From the IMG/VR virus record IMGVR_UViG_3300033153_004923, positions 1 to 41,918 of that record: a DNA stretch of 41,918 nt. One strand, given 5' to 3'. The position numbers were made by a program, and so were the translations under genes. The stretch's first letter is position 1, and each line of letters begins with the position of its first letter. Positions 7,637 to 18,400 of the stretch are shown piece by piece. Below the pieces are notes generated by a model, which did no database searches, had not been told where the DNA came from, and worked only from the letters and a program-made list of their open reading frames with translations. The DNA is from a virus.

Positions 7637-9808
7637 TTAACTCAAACCTGGCGTGACTCTTAGTACCTCGCATGTACAATTTGGATGATATGGAGGTAGC
7701 AAGTTCAATGAAACACCACCACTTATGTCGAGCCTTTTAGTTCCTGGGCCGCACTTGTGCTTTTCATCACTTCCGCTCTTGATCTCTATCTCGTTATCTC
7801 CCAAGAACTTAGCAGTCTCAGCAGATCCAAAGTTGACTGCCTTCATGATTTGTGTTCTAGCCATGAAGTCTAGTCGATAAGAGATCGTGTCAACGAAGGC
7901 TCTGAACTGAACTGCTGGGTTATCTGCCTTCAAAGATTGAGTTATGAACTTCTGAATGTCGTTACCGAACCTGACGTAATCGTGTCGTGTTGAATCAACT
8001 AGCATAGAGGTACCAAACGAATCAATTGGTCCCTCGTATCCTAAGTCTCGTGCTCCAAACTCCAGGGCATTGCGAATATAGAAATCACTCACGCGCATCA
8101 TTGCATCGATCCCCATTGATACTGATCCCTCAAGGAGAATATCTCTTTGTTCTTCATCTTCCATGAACATTCGATTGGTGACATCAGCCTTTATGTCTTC
8201 CAATAAGCCCATGAGATTTCTCTTCATCTGAGCGTAACCTAAAGTATAGAGGAGATTTGCATGCTCGTCTTTTACCTTTTCAGTTATCTCGTCTACAACT
8301 TCTACAGCGTCCTTACTTGTCTTGGGCGCTCCTCTACTTCCATGTTGGTTTTTGGGGTTGTTTTTATTAGCAGATGCTTTGCTGGTCTTGACAGTACCAC
8401 CACCAAGAGTTGCTGCCCCTGTGTTATCACCTGTAGTGACAAACTTTTCATCCAGTGACTGAATGAGGGCCTTGGGCTCACCGATACGCTTCCAGTATGT
8501 ATCTTCCCACTCCTCATCAGTAAATGGGTCTCTACCCATTTCTCTTCTGGCCTCTGCGGATGTGATTGCGTTCTGTACCCACATTTCCACATTGTGATTC
8601 TCTTTGAGAATCTTGGTTTCTACATCAATCTCAGGGATGAACAACTCAACAAGCTTGGGCGTCATTGCCTTGTCCCACTCGTACTGTCCTTCTCTGAGGA
8701 TTTCTTCTATGAGTTCGTCAATAAAGATCTTGATGCGAACCTGGAAAACCTTTGCTGTGTCTTGGATTAGGGTATTGATGGTAGAGCCAGTAGAACGATT
8801 GGCTGTATCACCCTCTCCTACAGCGATAGAGCCCAGTCCAACACCAGACAAGACTCTTGTCTTGAAGTACTGGAGATAGGGCTCTGCATTGATAGACTCA
8901 CCCTGGGCTCCAAGTACTTGTACTGTATGCCTTTCGGGTGTGATCAGAACGCCACTGTTTGGCATCTCCTCAATTTCGGCCTCTAGAGCCTCGATTTCAC
9001 CGGGCTGGGCAGGCGCATCATCTGTACCAACTGTATAATGAAAGAGAGGTACGGCATGTTGGAACACAAGAATCTCAACATTCTGTTCCATGTTACGAAG
9101 GGCTCTGATGTCATCTAACGCTGGGGTAATGAATGGAGTACCAGTATCCAGACCTACCTGCCTCAAGTAGTGCAGATGGAGAATGTTCTGTGCTGGCCAC
9201 TCTGGTACTCGACCATGCCCAGGAACTCGCTGCTGGTATTTGCTCGGCTTGCCGTTGTCTTTTCTCTTGATGAGCATAGAGGTGGCATCTAGAACCTTAA
9301 GTCCAGCAATGGGGATATACTCCTTCCCATCAAAGCGCGTCCACGTACGACTACCAGAAGCGTTCTCATCTCTGATCTTCTCGACAAAGCAGTTGCTGAA
9401 CTGGATGAGCTGTCTTGCTACATCATGAAGTAGATCTTCGAAGGGCTGCTCCATGACCTCAGCCATCTGAGCGATTCTCGCTCTTACATACAAAACAGCA
9501 TCTTGGTCTTTACCAATGAAGCTCCACCCATTCTTCCAAACCTCACCAACAAAACGATCTACGGCTTTCCTGAAATAGATCTCTGTATCCACAGCCGCAG
9601 ATACATCGTTAAGGTTGTAGTCAGATTCCTTGAAGTCGGATTCTCTTCCTGAGACATTGTACACAGCACCCCTACTTCGAGCTATCTTGTTTACCCGAGC
9701 GGGTCTGTTGGCACCATCATCAATGTCGAGATCCTCATCCACTAGAGGCTGGGTATCTTCTCTACTCCCCAGGTTGATTTCAAATTTTCCTAACTTGAGT
9801 AATCTCAT
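7637..9808 (-). CDS. Portal protein with C-terminal MuF-like domain (fusion)
   Basis: The frame can open at a GTG at 9820, but an ATG at 9806-9808 has GGAG 6 bases upstream and overlaps the previous stop as ATGA, so I chose it (723 residues). The N-terminal 450 residues show portal features: RKAVDRFVGEVWKNGWSF, PAQNILHLHY, an ALRNMEQNVEIL helix, SGVGLGSIAVGEGDTANRST, and an INTLIQDTAKVFQ stem helix. After a low-complexity linker (residues about 480-510), a helical region ends in LLPPYHPNCTCEV. That ending is the Cys-rich ending of the Mu gpF minor-head family. The protein thus forms the packaging vertex and probably an attached minor head protein. Confidence 0.87.
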   Translation of the reverse strand: MRLLKLGKFEINLGSREDTQPLVDEDLDIDDGANRPARVNKIARSRGAVYNVSGRESDFKESDYNLNDVSAAVDTEIYFRKAVDRFVGEVWKNGWSFIGKDQDAVLYVRARIAQMAEVMEQPFEDLLHDVARQLIQFSNCFVEKIRDENASGSRTWTRFDGKEYIPIAGLKVLDATSMLIKRKDNGKPSKYQQRVPGHGRVPEWPAQNILHLHYLRQVGLDTGTPFITPALDDIRALRNMEQNVEILVFQHAVPLFHYTVGTDDAPAQPGEIEALEAEIEEMPNSGVLITPERHTVQVLGAQGESINAEPYLQYFKTRVLSGVGLGSIAVGEGDTANRSTGSTINTLIQDTAKVFQVRIKIFIDELIEEILREGQYEWDKAMTPKLVELFIPEIDVETKILKENHNVEMWVQNAITSAEARREMGRDPFTDEEWEDTYWKRIGEPKALIQSLDEKFVTTGDNTGAATLGGGTVKTSKASANKNNPKNQHGSRGAPKTSKDAVEVVDEITEKVKDEHANLLYTLGYAQMKRNLMGLLEDIKADVTNRMFMEDEEQRDILLEGSVSMGIDAMMRVSDFYIRNALEFGARDLGYEGPIDSFGTSMLVDSTRHDYVRFGNDIQKFITQSLKADNPAVQFRAFVDTISYRLDFMARTQIMKAVNFGSAETAKFLGDNEIEIKSGSDEKHKCGPGTKRLDISGGVSLNLLPPYHPNCTCEVLRVTPGLS

Positions 9809-11766
9809 AGTGATCTCCACTCCCGGAGAAGGCGTGTGATTTCTTCTACTGTTTCCTCACCGACCTGCCCGCAGTTCTCTAGTTGAGCCCTAACGGATGT
9901 TTCGTTGAGGACAAGGTCTTTGTCCAAAGGCTGTCCAGTCAATGGATCGCGTGCATACTTCTCAACGATGTACGCACGACTACGCTCAGAATCCTGGAAA
10001 TCATTGCTGAAATGATTACGAATGAATCCATCCACCTCTTCAATGGTGGGTGGCTGAGCAACCCCGAGGTCTTCTTTGGTAGCATCCTGTCGGCATAACT
10101 GCCCTGTCTCCAACGCGTTAATTATAGCATTTACAATACGATAAAACAGCTCAAGTCTTTGTTTTCTCTCTACGGCTATGGAAATCCTGTATCCCTTTTC
10201 CTCAGATAGCTTAAACTCTCCTCGGATAGACCAAATGAGTGCGCCGATATCCAGCTTCACATTTATGATCTCGCCCTTGAGCAGGCCCAGAAGCTCATCG
10301 AGAGGGCTACAAGCAACAGCGTTGGTGTTACTTAGTCCCTTGATCACCATGTCAAATGCACCATCAATTGCTCTATTGCTGATCACATCCAGGATACCCA
10401 AGAGCCTGGACATCAGGCCCAAAATGATAGCATCCAGGGTGGCATATCGGTCCTCCCAGACACCCTCTAGTTCCTTGGTTCCCTTGGTCATGATGTACCA
10501 AAGGATGAATTTGATGGTATAGAGGAATTTCAGATCCAACTTACCCACAAGACCCAGGCCCTTGATCAAACAGCAGATGAAATCAGGCCCTGTGAACCAC
10601 CACCTGAGGGTTCCGAGAGCATGATCTACCAGCCGGATATTGGTCTCTAGTCCATCCTGAATGAATGGAGTTGCTACATTCCCTCCAAATCCAGTTCCTG
10701 TGCCCACATCGAAGAAACCAGATGTACCTCCAGGCGTACTTCCAAGCGTACTGGCATTGAGCTTATCGATGAGTTCTTTTGAATTGGATCCAAACAGATT
10801 CGTCAGTTTGCTCAGAGCTGGACTATTAGCAGGCACTAAACTCTTCTGTCCGTTAGCGTTACCATATCCTGGCGTCCCAACCAGAGAGAAATGAGAGACC
10901 ATTCTCTTGGCAGATGCGGCTGTCGTCACAGAGGAATGGATGGCACTGTAGTAGAAAGAGGTAGGGTTGGCTCCTGGTGTGTCATGCTCCAGGGCTCTCC
11001 GGTGTACATACTCTGCGATCCTGTTACCACAAGCAAACTTGTTGATCTCGACCCCATCTCCTGCTGCAATTGCTTCACCCAGAATCCCATCTGTTGTTAG
11101 AGGCTCCTGAAGAGGTTGTTCGTTATCAGCGAGATCCTTTAGCTTCTCGATGGTATCATCAGCATTCATATCGTTGGTGGCTGAGTCTTTGAGCTTCTTA
11201 GCCCACTTGAGGAATGGCGCTCGTAGTGCCTTTAGAGGAAATGGGATTGCCTTCTTAGCAGCAAACTCCAGGGTACCACCAATGACAAACTTCATGGTCA
11301 TAGAAAAGACCTTGGCTGATTGTGCTAGAGCTGATGCAACTAGAGACTTCTCACCCTCTTCTCTGGTCTTGATCTCCTTGGGATCAAACCCCCACATGGG
11401 GGTGATAGGATCTTTCCAGTACTCGTGGGCTTTCTGGTATGTGACATAGTCAATGATATTCGGGTTCTCTCCACCAATACAAACAATGGCCTTAGCCAAG
11501 TCTGGTCTATCGTTTGGATCGATAGGAATACTCAGATTGAACTGCTGATCGTAGATAAGCTGATCCAGCTCATCTAGTTTTTGATCCAGGATCTCAAAAT
11601 CATCAATGTAGTCAACGACCCTATGAGACAAACCAGTAGCATCAGGCTCCGCATCCCTGTAAAGACCATCCTGAGCCTCGGCTAGGTTCTCAGGGCTCTT
11701 TCGGATATCAGGCCTGTGATCAAAGAAATCTCTCTCGTGTGGTCTGTCTACACCTTTACGATTCAT
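9805..11766 (-). CDS. Large hypothetical virion protein upstream of portal
   Basis: This 653-residue protein has an AGGAG site 6 bases upstream and an ATGA overlap with the portal gene, so the two are translationally coupled. The N-terminal 100 residues are acidic and helical (DDFEILDQKLDELDQLIYD). Residues 160-200 are basic and amphipathic, and residues 400-480 hold long hydrophobic stretches (FLYTIKFILWYIM, then LDAIILGLMSRLLGILDVI) that could insert into a membrane or bundle tightly. Several Cys are present (FICCLIKG). I do not recognise the family. Coupling to the portal suggests a portal partner, neck protein or ejected internal protein. Confidence 0.72.
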   Translation of the reverse strand: MNRKGVDRPHERDFFDHRPDIRKSPENLAEAQDGLYRDAEPDATGLSHRVVDYIDDFEILDQKLDELDQLIYDQQFNLSIPIDPNDRPDLAKAIVCIGGENPNIIDYVTYQKAHEYWKDPITPMWGFDPKEIKTREEGEKSLVASALAQSAKVFSMTMKFVIGGTLEFAAKKAIPFPLKALRAPFLKWAKKLKDSATNDMNADDTIEKLKDLADNEQPLQEPLTTDGILGEAIAAGDGVEINKFACGNRIAEYVHRRALEHDTPGANPTSFYYSAIHSSVTTAASAKRMVSHFSLVGTPGYGNANGQKSLVPANSPALSKLTNLFGSNSKELIDKLNASTLGSTPGGTSGFFDVGTGTGFGGNVATPFIQDGLETNIRLVDHALGTLRWWFTGPDFICCLIKGLGLVGKLDLKFLYTIKFILWYIMTKGTKELEGVWEDRYATLDAIILGLMSRLLGILDVISNRAIDGAFDMVIKGLSNTNAVACSPLDELLGLLKGEIINVKLDIGALIWSIRGEFKLSEEKGYRISIAVERKQRLELFYRIVNAIINALETGQLCRQDATKEDLGVAQPPTIEEVDGFIRNHFSNDFQDSERSRAYIVEKYARDPLTGQPLDKDLVLNETSVRAQLENCGQVGEETVEEITRLLREWRSL

Positions 11767-12142
11767 TCTTATCTCCTATGTCCATGAACTTGTAATTATC
11801 GATAGAGTAAATGACTGCATCAAAGTTGATCTCCTCTAGGTTGAGGCATTCAGGAAATGATCCACAAATGATCTCCAATCTAGAATCATGAGCGTGAGCT
11901 GGCTGTCGAGTCTTGAACAGAGAAATTACATCTGGTACTGACTCAACAACCACTATTTTCTTGATTGGGTGTTCCAAACACCAAACCACATCATTACCCA
12001 GACCAAGCCCCAGCATAAGAATATCTCCCGCTGGGTTAGGTAGCATTTTTGTTTTGAAGTACTCCACATCTTGTGACCAAGACACAGGGATCCCATGAAT
12101 ATGAAGATCTCCTTTTCTGTCAATTCTACAGCTGCTTCTCAT
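11756..12142 (-). CDS. Small Rossmann-fold protein, methyltransferase/spermidine-synthase-like
   Basis: This 128-residue protein contains a nucleotide-binding motif, DILMLGLGLGND at residues 41-52, followed by IKKIVVVESVPDVISLF, where the acidic residue after the second strand fits SAM ribose binding. A later IICGSFPE and NFDAVIYSID fit the next strands of a class I methyltransferase or spermidine-synthase fold. It is about half the usual length and lacks the C-terminal substrate part, so it could be a minimal or decayed enzyme or a binding protein. The gene overlaps the next one by 11 bases and sits among virion genes, which is unusual for such a fold. Confidence 0.7.
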   Translation of the reverse strand: MRSSCRIDRKGDLHIHGIPVSWSQDVEYFKTKMLPNPAGDILMLGLGLGNDVVWCLEHPIKKIVVVESVPDVISLFKTRQPAHAHDSRLEIICGSFPECLNLEEINFDAVIYSIDNYKFMDIGDKNES

Positions 12143-12150
12143 TTCGCTCC

Positions 12151-12402
12151 CTAGCTGGTTAGTTGATCAAAGATTGCTTGGGATATATCACCAGCATCCC
12201 TTGCTGCTCTAAGTTTGTCTATATCGACATATGAAGGGTCAACATCCACTGCTTTCATTGCTTGCCTTGCTGCCTTCTGGAACAAGAACTTAATCTCTCT
12301 CTTGCTCAGTTCATCTGGTATGTCTGTAAAGATACAGATCACCATTTTAGGGTCTTCATCCCTCCTATCCTGGAAGGTTATTGTTGTGTTGTCTACACTC
12401 AT
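12151..12402 (-). CDS. Small hypothetical protein after the giant fibre
   Basis: The frame is open from 12444, but that would overlap the fibre gene by 32 bases. An ATG at 12400-12402 has AAGGAG 8 bases upstream, giving 83 residues starting MSVDNTTITF. The protein is small and acidic with a helical C-terminal half (LFQKAARQAMKAV, then DIDKLRAARDAGDISQAIFDQL). No family recognised. Its place directly after a giant fibre gene suggests a fibre chaperone or a tip/assembly factor by analogy with many phages, but no sequence feature proves this. Confidence 0.65.
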   Translation of the reverse strand: MSVDNTTITFQDRRDEDPKMVICIFTDIPDELSKREIKFLFQKAARQAMKAVDVDPSYVDIDKLRAARDAGDISQAIFDQLTS

Positions 12403-12412
12403 CGTTTTCTCC

Positions 12413-15400
12413 TTAGTAGCTTTCCAAGTTCTTGTGCACACCAACCATTGCGGTCAGCCAAGGTCCGGTCCAGGCACCATCAGGTTGATAGATTCGTACC
12501 TGCAGATCGACTTGATATCTTGCACTTACGTTTGGTTCCCCTCCAAACTCAGTGAGAATCAGCCCGCCTTCTGACCACTGGGTAGTACCCCCATCCCAAG
12601 TGGCTGGTACCATACTCGGACCAGGGAACTGCTCAAATCTGACCTCTCCTGTACCAAAGTTCTTCCAGAAGAGTTGACCCCCCATAAACGTACAGGAAAT
12701 CCAAGGGTAGTCAGCTGAGAGTTCTATGTAGCCCACAAACCGTCTAGCATTGAAGAAACTCAAAGGAGTTCCTAGACTAGAGAAGTCATACCAAGGCCTG
12801 AATATAGTTGGTGAGTGAAGGGGGCCCAGTTCATCGGGTGTCCCGTCCCAAGTGCCGGTGAAGTTGTTGAACACAACACCCGTTTCGGTCACACCAACCA
12901 TCTCCCTGACAAAACCAGCCTCAGAGATACTTGTTACATCACTCTCCAATCTCAATTCGAGAAGGCTTCCTGTTTCAGTAGCGTGCTCCATAACAATCAC
13001 ATCATTGTCCAGGTCGAAGTATGTAGTGCCATCTGAAGATGTCACTACACCAGCAGTAATGTTGTTCGCATAAATCTCAGCAAATCGTCCCACATAGGCA
13101 TTGATCCGGTCCCTGTTGAGAACCCTGCTATCGTAGTAAGTGGTTGGTGCAGCTTCACCTGTTTCATAGCTGGTCCAAGCTCCAGAGCTACCAACAACCT
13201 CCTGCATCATCACTCCATCCCACATTACAGTCTCAGCTCCAACACCTTGATATAGATGGACATCAACCGTGACAGCATTAGGATCGTACTGATACTCAGT
13301 CTCGGTTGAACCATCAGGACCTATGACCCAACCATTCAGCGCCACATCCTGGTGAACTCTGTTGTATCCACCACCAAAAGCATTTACACCACTAGCTGAC
13401 ATAACGAGCTGCTCTGTCTGTGTCCCTGTTAGGTCTTTGAAGGTTAGAATCAGTCTTGGTACACTGGTGGGTACTGCTTCCAATGACTGAACATAGCTAG
13501 AGAACATATAATGTTTTCCAATCAGTGGTATACCCGGTTGACTTACCCAGTTGGTTGTATCCACTACAACACCAACCAATCCGTGAGCAGCATCACCTGT
13601 GGATTGTGGACTACCGTGGTCGTCCCAAGTATCAAACAAGTTGACGCCGAGTGGGTCTGGTCTTTCAAATGAAGAGTTGTCCAGCCAGTTAACGTGCGCG
13701 TCCCAAGCTGTTGGATTCACCTGACCGCTGGCACCAGCTGACAACACTGAAAGGTTATCAGCGTAGTCTCTACCCTTGAGCCAGTAGAAATAGAACTCAC
13801 TAGGGGCGGCATCACCATCAAGAAACTCTGTGCTACCTGCTGGTACGGTACCGATGATACTAGCACCCTCATTGGCTCTTGCCCTATAGATCTCAGTCTC
13901 TTTCAGTCCACTGGTATCATCCGTTGGTGATGTCCAGTTCAACTTGGCACCAGCACCGGGCGCACTAGCGAAACTAAGATTGACCGCTGATACATCAGGC
14001 GCAACAGTATCCAGTTTGATTAGATACTGTCCCTGCCTGCTCTCTCCAGTTGTGTGTTCTGTGTAAGCATTGAACATAATTCCAGAAGCAGGAGTGTCAT
14101 CATCAACATCCTCGAAGTTCTGACCAAGTTGCTGCCAGAACGCATCACCGTTGTAAGGGAAGTAGTTGACCCAATAGACATCAGAACCACCAGTCAGCAG
14201 TGGTGTTATCCATATAGTTGGGGCGGTGTTCAGCCATCCAAGTGAATTTGGAGCTGGCGTTGCAGTAATGTTAATACCACCAGCAATGGGCACTTCGTTG
14301 TTATCCCAAGTGACTTTGCAGAATGAGCCGAGTGCTGGTTCTGTTGTAGTATCTTCATTCCCTGCCCTATCTACAGCAGTGAAGAAGAACCAGTCAGTTT
14401 TATCAGCGCCAATTATTGCTGTGGTATCCACCAATGAGAAGCGTGATATCTCTCCTGGTACAGCATCGACTGTGCCAACGATGTACTTGTTTGCATCAGC
14501 CCAAGCACTTGCAATCTTTCCAGTTCCATAGACCTCGTTCCTCCAGATGTTGACCCTGACGAGGTCAGTATCTGATGGGTTGGTCCAACTGAAGTTGGCT
14601 ACGCTGTCAGGTGGTCTGACAATTGTCTCTGGGGTGTAAGCACTGATTGTATTACCATTCACTTTTACAACAGTTACAAACCCTGGTGGTGTGGTGTCAC
14701 CCGCAACAGTATATGCTGTCTCAAATCCCATAGGCATGTATGTCTTGTATGTGTGCGATGAGTCCAACGCAGAGACTCTTCCGTACTTCCAGGCTGCGTA
14801 TCCTTCAAATGACTCCCTAGCTTCGTCACTGAGTGGTATATCCCAGACAGCAACCTCATGCATGAAACCATGGAAATGCCTGAGGGCGATATTGTTATGA
14901 GCGCCCAGTCCGATTTGATTTGTTATTGCTCTTTGGACATCATTGGTGGTTTGGGTTCCTATGCTGGTTCCATCACGGAATGCTTCAATACCAACACCCG
15001 ACTCGATGGTGAAGATAGTGGTTTGAGGTCCTTCTTGAACATCACCCACCGTATGGAAAGATCCGTCGTAATAGTCATATCCATTTCCTGCGACATCCTG
15101 GGAAAGGGAGAAAACATCAGTCTGCACATCAAACCATTTTTCGTCTTCTATCAAATCGCCGGTTGGGCCTGGGTTGATAATAAAACCAAAAGTGTAATCA
15201 CTTGCTGGATGACTCAAAGCATCTAGATCGAAACCACCAAGTCGGGCTCTATCAAACTCAACACCAGGAAGACCATTCAGAATATCTGTACCGTATAGTG
15301 GCTGTTGGCTGGGTGTAGCCTCGACACCATCTGCTCCAATTGTAGCAGGCCACGTTGCTAGATTACTTCCGCTAGCAACAACCGGAATATCATCAGCTTT

Positions 15401-18400
15401 CAATAACTGGAAGAGAGCAGGAGAGTTTAGCTCTGGCTCCCATCGATTTGTTGTGCTCTCGTTGAAAGAAGTATCATAGGCCGTCACACCATAGACATAT
15501 CCTGAACCCGTCACAACTCCCACATCCCTGTAGGATGTGGCACCACTGGCTGAGACATCAGCTATGGTTTCCCAGATGTCTGTTCCAGGTATAGTCCTGT
15601 AGACTTTGTAACCAGCCACATCAATTTCTGGACTTGGGAACCAACTGATATCAACATAGCTCTTCCTACTAGTATCATCGATGGTATCAGTAACTAGAGC
15701 AACGCCGGTTGGTGCTGTTGGTGGTGTTGTGTCCGAACCACCTCTGAGTAAGTTCAGGTATACCCACTTAGGAGGATCAGCAGAGCTGAAGTTTCCAGAC
15801 TTGTCCTTAGTTCTGAAGAAGAAGCGATTTGGTCGTCCCGGTGTTCTTTCTATGAATGAAATAGTACCTGTGCTATCAGGAGTTACATCCAAAGTAAACC
15901 ACTCTACTGATTCAGCCCAGGAAGCAACAGGGTCATAAGCTGCATCCTTATCTACATACAAGACCACGTTCTTCAAATCAGAATCAGAAGGCATGAGCAT
16001 ATCAAAGTTCACAATCCAATCATTGATATTCCCACTGGTATCAAGAGTCATTGGTGTTCCGTTGATATCAACACTCACTATGTCGGCTGGGCCTGTTGTA
16101 TCACCTGCTGTGATTGGACCAACATCTCCGCTGCCAATCGGTGACCACAATCCACCAGTATCCTTAGCCCGCACACCATACCAGTAATCTTGACCCTCCT
16201 GTACTGCTCTATCTTTGAATTGTAATGCTCCACCAGATGGAGGAACACCAACAATACCCCAGTAGTCATCTTCACTAGTAGGAGGTGATGTTCCTATCGC
16301 TCTGAACACACCATATAGATCAACATCAGTTTCACTGTTAGCATCCCATGTGACATTTACATATGGTGCGTTGGTTTCATCTGCTTCGTTTGCTGTGGTT
16401 ACTACCACATTAGTTGGTGTGGCTGGGGGTGTATTCTCTCCTGCAACAAGAGAAGCAGGACTGGATGTTCCAAGGTCTGACCAGTTACCTGAATTATCCT
16501 TGGCTCTCATTCCATACCAATATGTCTCTCCTGGTTGTACCGCCATGTCGCGGAAGCTCAGGGCTCCGCTAGTGGGAATACCAACCACTGGCCAGTATTC
16601 ATCATCCGATGCGGGAGCACCAGTACCCTTCTTCTTGAAGACACCATATAGGTCTAGATCTGCCTCTGTATTAGCATCCCATGTCACATCCACATAGGGA
16701 GTATTGATTCCACCTGGCATCAAGGCTGTCGTAACTGCTATGTTTGTTGGTGTAGCAGGAGGAATAGTATCAATCAAACCAACGTTGTATGAAACAATCA
16801 AATTGGTTGGAGGATTGGTGACATCGTAATTTCCAGACTTGTCTCTGGTCCTAAAGAAGAATCGAACATTCTGCCCAGCAGTATTTTCAACATATTGGAA
16901 ATGCCCACTTCCATTAGGAACAACAGGAATGCTAGTGTATGGAAGTGCTATTCCCCAGTCAGTAGATGCACTGCCTGGAGAAGGATTCGTCACATAGATA
17001 TCCAAGAACCCCAAGTCACTATCGGACGGCATAATCACATCAAACTTGGCCGCTGGATAATCTATGGGTGTGTTGCTGAATCCTGTATTGACATCGTTGA
17101 GGTAGAGATCAACAGGGGCCGCTGGCCCCGTTACATCACCAATTACAATCGGACCAGGGTATCCACTACCAAGAGGCGACCAAAGACCTGCACGGTCCTG
17201 AGCCCTCATAGCATACCAGTAGGATTCACCTTCTAATACACCATAGTCTCTAGCCTGTTTTGTTCCTGAACTAGGAACTCCCATCAGTCCCCAGTAGTCA
17301 TCGTCATTCGCCGGAACTCCTGCTCCAGTCTTTCTGAACAGACCATAAAGAGCTATATCATTCTCTGGGTTTGGCCCCCATGTTATTTCAGCATACGGAA
17401 CATTGGTATTGTCTTGGTTGTTTGCACTGGTCACCACGATACCCGTAGGAGCTACCGGTGGCGTTGTATCAAAGAGAGGGTTGATTATGAAATCCATCTG
17501 AGCCCAAGGAGGAGTGCCAGAATTCTTGTTTCCAGACCAGTCATACCCTTCGAAGAAGAATACAGAGGATGAAGAATTTGCACCAGTAGATGCTGGGAGA
17601 TCAGTGTAGACCATTCCACCATATGTGCTTGGGTCATGGAATATGGGAGCAAACGGAACCCCACTAGTGAATACGTCGGCTATAGCACCATCACTGCTCG
17701 GTCCAGGATATCGATAGATCACTGTCTTTCTGTAATCTGCATCAGAGGGTGCCAGCACCTTGAACCAAGAAATATAATCAACGTTGTTCGCAGCAGAGAG
17801 AGTAATGGGTGCGTCATTCACCAACACATCAGTGATGTCAGCTGGCGATGTAGTATCACCAGCCACTATAGATGCTGGAGTAGAAGTTCCAAGAGAAGAC
17901 CAATTACCGGCTCTGTCTTGTGCTCTCATGCCATAGAAGTAAATAGTCCCCTCTTGAACTCCAAAATCTCTATGCTGGAGGGTACCTGAAGAAGGAACAC
18001 CAACTAGTGGCCAAAATTCATCTTCAGAAGGAGCACCCGCTCCGGTCTTACGGAAGATACCATACTGGGCCATGTCAGACTCTGAGTTAGCATCCCATGA
18101 GATTGCAACATATGGTGAGTTGTTTTCATCACTAGTGTTGGCTGTTGAGATCACTATGTTTGTTGGAGCAGCAGGCGGCGTACTATCATTAGGAGGATAT
18201 GCCAGGAAATCTACCTGAGCCCACGGTGGAGTACCACTGGCTGTATTTCCAGAGAGATCATATGACTCAAAGAAGAACACAGAAGAAGTGTTGAGACCAT
18301 CAAAAGCCCCTTTGTCTGAGTAGACAAAACCACCCCACCCAGAGTGTTCATCCTTCTGCACATCCTGTATCAAAGACCCACTTGCTAGAAGATCATCAAT

